Shown here: in pieces, positions 1 through 5,015 of the stretch
Position numbering within the stretch: the first letter of the stretch is position 1
How the letters are laid out: every line of letters begins with the position of its first letter
DNA from: Betaproteobacteria bacterium
GTDB lineage: Bacteria > Pseudomonadota > Gammaproteobacteria > Burkholderiales > SG8-39
Length of the DNA: 5,588 nt
NCBI GenBank assembly: GCA_005882235.1
Contig: VBCT01000117.1
Span: forward strand, 1 to 5,588
Direction: 5' to 3'
Notes under the pieces: generated by a model
Database searches by the model: none
The model's input: the letters and a program-made list of their open reading frames with translations, nothing else
What the model was told of the DNA's origin: nothing
Position numbers and translations under genes: made by a program

Positions 1-672
1 CGCCAAGTCGTTGATCGCCTTGATCGCGGCCTGCATCTGCTGGTGCCCGAACACGACCGACCCCAGCATCACGTCCTCGGGCAGCTCGTGCGCCTCCGAT
101 TCCACCATCAGCACGGCGTGCTCGGTGCCCGCCACCACGAGGTTGAGCTGGCTTTCCTTGAGCTGTGTCGCGGTAGGGTTGAGCACGTATTCGCCGTTGA
201 TGCGGCCGACGCGCGCGGCTCCGATCGGCCCGTTGAACGGAATCCCGGAAATAGTGAGTGCCGCCGAGACCCCCATCAATGCCGGAATGTCCGGATCGAC
301 TTCTGGATTGCACGACAGCACCTGCGCAACCACCTGCACTTCGTTGTAGAACCCCTCGGGAAACAACGGGCGGATGGGCCGGTCGATCAGCCGGGAGGTC
401 AGTGTCTCCTTTTCCGAAGGCCTGCCCTCGCGCTTGAAGAAGCCCCCGGGAATCTTGCCCGCAGCGTAGGTCTTCTCGACGTAGTCGCAGGTGAGCGGCA
501 GGAAGTCCTGTCCTGCTTTGGCTTGCCTTGCTCCGACCACGGTGCACAGCACGACGGTGTCGTCCATGCTCACGACGACTGCTCCGTGCGCCTGGCGCGC
601 CATTTCGCCGGTTTCCAGCGTCACTTCGTGCGCGCCGTAGGTGAATGTCTTCCTGATGGGGGTTAGCCGCAT
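1..672 (-). CDS. pnp: Polynucleotide phosphorylase, N-terminal 224 residues (3' end outside window)
   Basis: PNPase is a homotrimeric 3'-to-5' exoribonuclease that uses phosphate to release nucleoside diphosphates, and it takes part in mRNA decay and the degradosome. The visible part is the first RNase PH-like domain. It closely matches E. coli PNPase from memory: VTLETGEMARQA (17-28), VSMDDT (34-39), FFKREGRPSE (78-87), DRPIRPLFPEGF (97-108), GIPFNGPIGAARVG and the VVFGHQQMQ segment near the edge. The frame runs open to base 1, so about two thirds of the protein (second RNase PH domain, KH and S1 domains) is missing because of the window edge, not because the gene is broken. The ATG at 672-670 is the only sensible start: an in-frame stop lies upstream at 717-715, and the next Met is residue 24, inside conserved sequence. 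The Shine-Dalgarno is weak (GAG about 6 nt before ATG). The 131-nt structured leader after rpsO resembles the E. coli arrangement, in which PNPase and RNase III autoregulate pnp; such control here is inferred. Confidence 0.97.
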   Translation of the reverse strand, partial: MRLTPIRKTFTYGAHEVTLETGEMARQAHGAVVVSMDDTVVLCTVVGARQAKAGQDFLPLTCDYVEKTYAAGKIPGGFFKREGRPSEKETLTSRLIDRPIRPLFPEGFYNEVQVVAQVLSCNPEVDPDIPALMGVSAALTISGIPFNGPIGAARVGRINGEYVLNPTATQLKESQLNLVVAGTEHAVLMVESEAHELPEDVMLGSVVFGHQQMQAAIKAINDLA

Positions 673-699
673 GGTTTTCTCGATCGGTTGACGGAACTC

Positions 700-712
700 G
701 GGCGCAGCGCCC
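700..712 (-). promoter_or_regulatory. Small hairpin in the pnp leader
   Basis: A perfect GGGCGC/GCGCCC inverted repeat around a single central base; as RNA a GGGC/GCCC stem with a 5-nt loop is realistic. It ends 27 nt before the pnp start codon. There is no U-run behind it, so it is not a terminator. It may belong to the folded pnp leader, which in enterobacteria is cut by RNase III and used in autoregulation. That role is inference; only the symmetry is seen. Confidence 0.4.
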
Positions 713-726
713 TGTCATTCTGGTGA

Positions 727-754
727 GTCCGGTGCCTACGCAGGGCCGCCGGAC
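727..754 (-). promoter_or_regulatory. Stem-loop in the pnp leader
   Basis: On the transcribed strand GTCCGG (754-749) pairs perfectly with CCGGAC (732-727). Inside that stem, GCC and GGC can add three pairs across a small CG/A internal loop, leaving a 7-nt loop. It lies between the rpsO terminator-like hairpin and the pnp start. It is a candidate double-stranded processing site comparable in position to the RNase III site of the E. coli pnp leader, although much shorter. The function is inferred. Confidence 0.4.
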
Positions 755-768
755 CGCATCTGGGAATC

Positions 769-796
769 AAAACGCCCATCGGGATCCCATGGGCGT
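769..796 (-). terminator. Terminator-like hairpin after rpsO
   Basis: In the transcribed direction an 8-bp perfect stem (796-789 with 779-772, ACGCCCAT/ATGGGCGT) encloses a 9-nt loop that itself contains the palindrome GGGATCCC. Its 3' side runs into TTTT (772-769) and then GATT. The hairpin begins 7 nt after the rpsO stop codon. Position and form match the rpsO t1 terminator of E. coli, which is partly read through so that some transcripts continue into pnp. The U-run is short, so leaky termination is likely. Efficiency cannot be read from the sequence. Confidence 0.65.
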
Positions 797-803
797 CGAG
801 GAT

Positions 804-1073
804 TTACTTGCGCAGTCCAAGTTGCTCGATCAGCTCGTGATACTTCCCGTTGTTCTTCCGCTTGAGGTAATCGAGGATCTTGCGACGCTGGCTCACCATC
901 TTCAGCAACCCGCGCCGCGAATGGTGGTCTTTGACGTGCGTCTTGAAGTGGTCGGTCAGCCCGTTTATCCGCGCCGTAAGCAAGGCTATCTGCACTTCCG
1001 GGGAACCCGTATCGCCCGCTGCGCGCTGGTGCTGCCGGACGATTTGCGCTTTTTCCGTAACGCTGACCCGCAT
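804..1073 (-). CDS. rpsO: 30S ribosomal protein S15
   Basis: S15 is a primary binding protein of the 16S rRNA central domain; it binds the h20/h21/h22 junction and h23a and nucleates assembly of the 30S platform. The product is 89 residues, the same as E. coli S15. It carries the conserved RNA-contact segments DTGSPEVQ (21-28), HF (42-43), KDHHSRRGLLKMVSQRRKILDYLKRK (48-73) and the LIEQLGLRK C-terminus. His42, Asp49 and Ser52 correspond to the known rRNA-contacting residues. The ATG at 1073-1071 gives the family length and stop is TAA at 806-804. The Shine-Dalgarno is poor (purine-rich AGAG stretches only). It lies 90 nt after truB and probably has its own promoter in that gap. In E. coli S15 represses its own translation by binding its mRNA; whether that happens here cannot be told. 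Confidence 0.99.
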   Translation of the reverse strand: MRVSVTEKAQIVRQHQRAAGDTGSPEVQIALLTARINGLTDHFKTHVKDHHSRRGLLKMVSQRRKILDYLKRKNNGKYHELIEQLGLRK

Positions 1074-1109
1074 GCTCTGGCTCTATTTATCTCTTCGCGA
1101 AAGGCCGGC

Positions 1110-1139
1110 ATTTTACCTTGAAATCAGCGCCTTCTACAA
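1110..1139 (-). promoter_or_regulatory. Candidate sigma-70 promoter for rpsO
   Basis: On the minus strand TAAAAT (1115-1110) matches the -10 consensus at five of six bases. TTGTAG (1139-1134) is a weak -35 with the TTG core, and the spacer is 18 nt. The start of transcription would be near 1103, giving a leader of about 30 nt. The stretch is more AT-rich than its surroundings and sits between the truB stop and rpsO, where E. coli also has an rpsO promoter. The weak -35 and long spacer limit confidence. Confidence 0.45.
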
Positions 1140-1163
1140 GCAGTTTTGAGTCGGAAACGCGCT

Positions 1164-2054
1164 TCAAGACAGCGCAAGCAGTCGCTTCGGTTGCAAGGTC
1201 CCGCTTGCGTCCACTTGCCCGGTGCCCAGGAACTTGGCGCCCTCGCCGAAAACGGCGATGCTGCCACTCGCAGAATCGACTGATATCGTCCGTCCCTGCC
1301 GGAACTGCGCCGCGAGGGGAGCTTCGAGCGTCAGGCGCGGCCACGATTGGAGCAAGGCTTCCAGGGGCAGGAGCCGCTCGCGCCGCTCCGCAGCCGAAAT
1401 CGCCTCGAGCGCTTCCAGCGTCATCGACTGCGCCAACGCGAACGGGCCCACGGCGGTGCGCCGCAGCGCCGCGAGATGCGCGCCGCAGCCTAGGTCCGCG
1501 CCGATATCCTCGGCAAGCGCTCGAATGTAGGTGCCCTTGCTGCACTCGACGAGCAGGCCGACCGTATTCTCTTCGAAGCTTTCCAGCTCGATTCGACGGA
1601 TCGTGACGCGCCGCGCGGCGCGTGGAACGTGCTCACCGCGGCGGGCGTAAGCGTACAAGGGGCGGCCTCGATGCTTGATCGCAGCATACGGAGGCGGCAG
1701 CTGTTCGATCTCGCCACGATAGCCCTCCAACGCGGCGAGCAGCTCGTTGCGGGTCACCTTGACTTCGGCGCGCGAAACCACCGGACCCTCGGCATCGCCG
1801 GTCTCGGTGCGCTCGCCAAGCTTCAACTGCGCGCGATAGCTCTTGTCCGCTTCGAGTATCCCGCCGGAAAACTTAGTCGCCTCGCCCAGTGCAATGACGA
1901 GCAAGCCGCTCGCCAAGGGGTCGAGCGTTCCCGTATGGCCTGCACGCGCCGCTCCAAGCAGGCGCTTCGCTCTTTGTAATACCGCATTCGAGCTCGGTCC
2001 GACCGGTTTGTCGACGAGCAACACTCCGTTGACTGCCGTGTGCGTATCTCCCAC
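1164..2054 (-). CDS. truB: tRNA pseudouridine(55) synthase TruB
   Basis: TruB converts U55 in the T-loop of nearly all tRNAs to pseudouridine and also acts as a tRNA-folding chaperone. At 296 residues it has the usual bacterial length. It shows motif I, GVLLVDKPVGPSSN (10-23); the catalytic loop AGHTGTLDPLASGLL (38-52) with catalytic Asp45; the active-site Tyr73 in DKSYRAQLKLG (70-80); KGTYIRALAEDIG (173-185) with Tyr176 and Arg178; and GCGAHLAALRRT (189-200). A C-terminal RNA-binding segment ends GTLQPKRLLALS. The start codon is GTG (2054-2052): the rbfA stop is in the same frame only two codons upstream, and no ATG occurs before motif I. GAGG (2062-2059), overlapping the rbfA TGA, gives a close-spaced Shine-Dalgarno, so translation is probably coupled to rbfA. 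All key residues are present. Confidence 0.98.
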   Translation of the reverse strand: MGDTHTAVNGVLLVDKPVGPSSNAVLQRAKRLLGAARAGHTGTLDPLASGLLVIALGEATKFSGGILEADKSYRAQLKLGERTETGDAEGPVVSRAEVKVTRNELLAALEGYRGEIEQLPPPYAAIKHRGRPLYAYARRGEHVPRAARRVTIRRIELESFEENTVGLLVECSKGTYIRALAEDIGADLGCGAHLAALRRTAVGPFALAQSMTLEALEAISAAERRERLLPLEALLQSWPRLTLEAPLAAQFRQGRTISVDSASGSIAVFGEGAKFLGTGQVDASGTLQPKRLLALS

Positions 2055-2058
2055 GGGG

Positions 2059-2062
2059 CCTC
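2059..2062 (-). promoter_or_regulatory. truB ribosome binding site overlapping the rbfA stop
   Basis: GAGG shares bases with the rbfA TGA stop codon and lies 4 nt before the truB GTG start. It is the only Shine-Dalgarno-like element near, and it supports the GTG start and stop/restart coupling. The spacing is slightly shorter than optimal. Confidence 0.5.
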
Positions 2063-2420
2063 AATCCGCCTTCTTTCCAGTGACTGCAGCGTCGATCAGC
2101 TGCGAGAGACGCACGCCTCGCTCGACTGAAACGTCGTGCTTGAAGCGTATTTCCGGAGTGACGCGGAGTCTCAGGCGCTTTCCGAGCTGGGCCCGCAGAA
2201 ATCCCGCCGCGCGATCGAGACCCGCCTCGATCGTCGTCAAGGATTCCGCATCGGCCAAAGTGGTGAAGAAAACTTTCGCATAGGCAAGGTCCGGGGAAAC
2301 CTCGACGCCGGTAAGCGTAATCATGCCGACGCGCGGGTCCTTGAGTTCGGCGCGCAACAATTCCGACAGCTCGCGCTGGATCTGATCGGCGACGCGCCGC
2401 AGGCGTTGCTGATTGGCCAT
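2061..2420 (-). CDS. rbfA: Ribosome-binding factor A (30S maturation)
   Basis: RbfA is a small KH-fold protein that binds immature 30S subunits near helix 1 and the decoding region of 16S rRNA. It supports late maturation and cold adaptation. The 119-residue product aligns with E. coli RbfA throughout: RVADQIQREL (9-18), LKDPRVGMITLTGVEVSPDLAYAKVF (26-51), AAGFLRAQLGKRLRLRVTPEIRF (71-93, with the KH-related interrupted helix), then a short tail ending GKKAD. E. coli RbfA has 133 residues, and the difference is the acidic tail. The ATG at 2420-2418 is the only possible start, because an in-frame TGA lies at 2450-2448 with no start codon between. No Shine-Dalgarno is visible: the bases just before the ATG are pyrimidine-rich. 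A structured repeat element fills the upstream gap. truB follows after 6 nt. The protein call is secure; how its translation starts is unclear. Confidence 0.98.
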   Translation of the reverse strand: MANQQRLRRVADQIQRELSELLRAELKDPRVGMITLTGVEVSPDLAYAKVFFTTLADAESLTTIEAGLDRAAGFLRAQLGKRLRLRVTPEIRFKHDVSVERGVRLSQLIDAAVTGKKAD

Positions 2421-2440
2421 GGGGTTGCTGAATGCGGAGA

Positions 2441-2495
2441 GAAGGGATCACTACCAAAAAGCAGATCCTTCGTCGCGCTAGGCGCTCCTCAGGAT
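2441..2495 (-). repeat. REP-like palindromic repeat in the infB-rbfA gap
   Basis: The core (2495-2465) is a palindrome on the transcribed strand: outer arms ATCCT/AGGAT, inner arms GCGC/GCGC around CTA, and between them GAGGA facing GACGA. That symmetric internal loop can form G-A, A-G, G-C, G-A, A-G, i.e. two tandem G-A mismatches around a true pair. Downstream come TGCTTTTTGG and then GATCCCTTC (2449-2441), which can pair with GAAGGATC (2471-2464) apart from one bulged base. From memory, elements reading CATCCTGAGGAGCG...CGACGAAGGATCTG are dispersed in many copies in a range of bacterial genomes, usually between genes. I cannot name the family or show other copies, because this window holds only one. 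Confidence 0.55.
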
Positions 2496-2522
2496 GGCGC
2501 GGACGTTAGAGCGTCCGCGCCA
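2495..2522 (-). promoter_or_regulatory. Perfect 11-bp hairpin spanning the infB stop codon
   Basis: The arms 2522-2512 and 2505-2495 are exact inverted complements, almost all G/C, with a 6-nt loop CTCTAA. The loop holds the last sense codon of infB and its TAA stop, and the 5' arm encodes the preceding residues V-A-R-T. No U-run follows directly, so it is not a standard intrinsic terminator. It could protect the infB 3' end, mark a processing point, or isolate rbfA translation from infB. It abuts the palindromic repeat downstream, sharing base 2495. Confidence 0.6.
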
Positions 2523-4998
2523 CTTCCTGGACTTCGTAGATTTCGAACTGGTCGCCGACTTTGAGGTCGTTGAAGTTTTTCACGGACATGCCGCACTCGA
2601 AACCGGCCTTTACTTCACGCACGTCGTCCTTGAAGCGCTTGAGCGAATCGATCTCGCCCGTATGGACGACCACGTTGTCGCGCAGCACGCGCACCGACGC
2701 GTTACGGCGCACGAGACCTTCGAGCACCATGCATCCAGCGACGGCCCCGACCTTGGAAATCTTGAATACCTGCCGCACGTCGACCAGTCCGAGTATATTC
2801 TCTTTTTTCTCCGGCGCGAGCATGCCCGAGAGCGCCGCCTTCACTTCGTCGACCGCGTCATAGATGATGTTGTAGTAGCGTACGTCCACCCCCGAGGCCT
2901 CGGCCGCCTTGCGCGCGGCCGTATCGGCGCGGGTATTGAAACCGATGATCACAGCCTTGGAGGCGAGCGCAAGATTCACGTCGGACTCCGTGATCGCGCC
3001 CACCGCGCTGTGCACCACGTTGACCTTGACCTCTTCGGTCGAAAGGCGGCTGAGCGCATGGACGAGCGCTTCCTGCGAGCCCTGTACGTCGGCCTTGATG
3101 AGAAGCGCGAGCACCCTCGCCTCGCCTTCGCCCATGTGCTCGAACAGGTTTTCCAGCTTGGCGGCCTGCTTCTTCGCGAGCTTCACGTCGCGGAACTTAC
3201 CTTGGCGGAACTGCGCGATCTCGCGCGCCTTGCGCTCGTCGCCGAGCGCCATGACGTCCTCGCCTGCCGCGGGTACGTCCGATAGGCCCTGGATCTCGAC
3301 CGGAATCGACGGACCGGCCTCGTGGACCGCGCTTCCGCTCTCATCGAGCATGGCCCGAACCCGGCCGAAGCTGCTCCCGGCGAGCACGATGTCGCCGCGC
3401 CGGAGCGTTCCGGATTGAACCAGCACCGTGGCCACCGGCCCGCGGCCTTTGTCCAGCCGGGCCTCGATCACCAGGCCCTTGGCGAGCGTGTCCACCGGAG
3501 CCTTCAGTTCCAGCACTTCGGCCTGCAGCAACACCTGTTCCAGCAGCGTATCGATTCCGGCGCCGGTCTTCGCCGACACCGGAACGAACGGCGAATCCCC
3601 GCCGTATTCCTCGGGCACCACGGCCTGTGCGACCAGCTCCTGCTTGACCTTTTCCTGGTTCGCCTCGTGCTTGTCGATCTTGTTGATCGCCACGACGACG
3701 GGAACTTCGGCCGCCTTGGCGTGATGGATCGCCTCGATCGTCTGCGGCATCACGCCGTCGTCCGCCGCAACCACCAGCACGACGATGTCGGTCACTTTTG
3801 CACCGCGTGCGCGCATCGCCGTAAAGGCCTCGTGGCCCGGCGTGTCAAGGAAAGTGACCATGCCGCGCGGCGTCTGGACATGGTACGCGCCGATATGCTG
3901 GGTGATGCCGCCCGCTTCGCCCGAGGCGACCTTCGTGCGGCGGATGTAATCGAGGAGCGACGTTTTCCCGTGGTCCACGTGCCCCATGACCGTGACCACG
4001 GGAGCGCGCGGCATCAACGCGGCTTCGTGGTGCTCGGGCACGTCGGCGAGCAGAGATTCCGGGTCGTCCAGCTTCGCCGCCTTGGCCACGTGGCCCATTT
4101 CGGTCACGACGATCATCGCGGTTTCTTGGTCGAGCGCCTGGTTGATCGTCACCATGTTGCCCAGCTTCATCAGCACCTTGATGACTTCCGCGGCTTTGAC
4201 CGACATCTTGTGAGCGAGATCCCCGACGGTGATCGTTTCAGGCACCATCACCTCACGCACCACCGGCTCGGCGGGCGCGCTGAACTGCTGAACGTTTTCA
4301 GCTGCCGGCGCGACCGCGGTCTTGTGCCTGGCACCCTTGGGCGTATGCCAGCCGGATGCCCCCTGTACGTCCCCGCGCGTCTTGATCGTGCGGCGCTTGA
4401 CGCCTTCGTCCTTCCAGACCTTGATTTCCTTCGCCTTCTTCGCTCCCTTCTTTTCGGCCCCCGGTGCGACCTTCGGCTTGTGGAGCGTCGTGTCGGGGGC
4501 CGACGCCTGCGTCTTCACTTCGCTCGGCCTGCCCTCCGCGAGCTTGCGCTCGCGCTCCTGTTTTTCCGCCACGTCGGCGGCCTGCCGCGCCGCCAACTCC
4601 TCGTGCCGGCGCTGCTCCTCCTCGCGCAGCTCCGCTTCGCGCGAATCGACCGCGGCCCCGGAAGCACCGGACGCCTCCGCGGGCGCACCCGACTCCGCGT
4701 CGCGCTTGACGAAGATGCGCTTCTTCTTGACCTCGACCTGGATGGTGCGCGCTTTGCCGCTCGCATCGGACTTCTTGATGATCTCGGAGGTCTGCTTGCG
4801 CGTCAGCGTGATCTTGTTCTTGGGTTCCGATGAGCCGTGCGACTTGCGCAGGTATTCCAGGAGCCGGGTCTTGTCCTGCTCCGAAAGAACATCTTCCGCC
4901 ACCTGCTTGTGCACGCCCGCGGCCCGCAGCTGCTCGAGCAGCTGCGACGGCGGCACTTTCAGCTCGCCGGCGAATTGGGCAACGCTCGTCTGGGCCAT
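2506..4998 (-). CDS. infB: Translation initiation factor IF2
   Basis: IF2 is the GTPase that places fMet-tRNA on the 30S subunit and promotes 50S joining. The 830-residue product has, in order: an IF2_N module (1-52); the IF2-associated segment KITLTRKQTSEII...KRIFVKRD (62-100); a charged Lys/Glu/Arg/Ala-rich linker (100-250); a second IF2_N-type module (256-307); the G domain with GHVDHGKT (339-346), GGITQHIGAY (switch I), DTPGHE (385-390, catalytic His389), NKID (439-442) and SAKTG (475-479); a beta-barrel domain II; the IF2-specific domain; and the fMet-tRNA-binding C2 domain ending GMSVKNFNDLKVGDQFEIYEVQEVARTL. E. coli IF2 is 890 residues, and the difference falls in the linker. The ATG at 4998-4996 begins the usual MAQTSVAQFA sequence and follows nusA by 9 nt, with AGGAG/TAAGG upstream. 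No in-frame Met lies between residues 1 and 251, so any short isoform like that of E. coli would need GTG or TTG. Confidence 0.99.
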   Translation of the reverse strand: MAQTSVAQFAGELKVPPSQLLEQLRAAGVHKQVAEDVLSEQDKTRLLEYLRKSHGSSEPKNKITLTRKQTSEIIKKSDASGKARTIQVEVKKKRIFVKRDAESGAPAEASGASGAAVDSREAELREEEQRRHEELAARQAADVAEKQERERKLAEGRPSEVKTQASAPDTTLHKPKVAPGAEKKGAKKAKEIKVWKDEGVKRRTIKTRGDVQGASGWHTPKGARHKTAVAPAAENVQQFSAPAEPVVREVMVPETITVGDLAHKMSVKAAEVIKVLMKLGNMVTINQALDQETAMIVVTEMGHVAKAAKLDDPESLLADVPEHHEAALMPRAPVVTVMGHVDHGKTSLLDYIRRTKVASGEAGGITQHIGAYHVQTPRGMVTFLDTPGHEAFTAMRARGAKVTDIVVLVVAADDGVMPQTIEAIHHAKAAEVPVVVAINKIDKHEANQEKVKQELVAQAVVPEEYGGDSPFVPVSAKTGAGIDTLLEQVLLQAEVLELKAPVDTLAKGLVIEARLDKGRGPVATVLVQSGTLRRGDIVLAGSSFGRVRAMLDESGSAVHEAGPSIPVEIQGLSDVPAAGEDVMALGDERKAREIAQFRQGKFRDVKLAKKQAAKLENLFEHMGEGEARVLALLIKADVQGSQEALVHALSRLSTEEVKVNVVHSAVGAITESDVNLALASKAVIIGFNTRADTAARKAAEASGVDVRYYNIIYDAVDEVKAALSGMLAPEKKENILGLVDVRQVFKISKVGAVAGCMVLEGLVRRNASVRVLRDNVVVHTGEIDSLKRFKDDVREVKAGFECGMSVKNFNDLKVGDQFEIYEVQEVARTL

Positions 4999-5005
4999 GG
5001 GCCGG

Positions 5006-5015
5006 CCTTACTCCT
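5006..5015 (-). promoter_or_regulatory. infB ribosome binding site overlapping the nusA stop
   Basis: AGGAG (5015-5011) lies within the last nusA codons and TAAGG (5010-5006) begins with its TAA stop. They are 12 and 7 nt before the infB ATG, so either could serve. The overlap suggests that ribosomes ending nusA restart on infB. Support comes from position and sequence only. Confidence 0.55.

Noticed and set aside
43..666. A 207-codon plus-strand open frame opposite pnp, and a similar 263-codon one at 2494-3285 opposite infB.
   Set aside because: Both are antisense to strongly conserved coding sequence and show no family resemblance.
714..722. GTCATTCTG on the plus strand of the pnp leader, which resembles the end of the palindromic repeat type seen at 2441-2495.
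   Set aside because: Only about nine bases match and no inverted partner arm is nearby, so chance is the simpler explanation.
1094..1101. The TTCGCGAA palindrome in the rpsO leader.
   Set aside because: An 8-bp palindrome with no loop is common in GC-rich DNA and cannot form a useful RNA hairpin. No regulator site can be assigned.
1873..2457. A 194-codon minus-strand frame across the rbfA-truB junction, and a 152-codon one at 1087-1545.
   Set aside because: Both are out-of-frame readings of truB and rbfA. The true frames carry all the family motifs.
4515..4766. The Arg/Glu/Ala-rich stretch of infB considered as a repeat array.
   Set aside because: It is the normal charged, low-complexity linker of IF2. 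No regular repeat unit is visible.
3322..4833. A 503-codon open frame on the plus strand opposite infB.
   Set aside because: It is the antisense shadow of a high-GC gene. Its translation is rich in His, Arg, Asp and Leu with no recognisable domain, and the opposite strand encodes unmistakable IF2.
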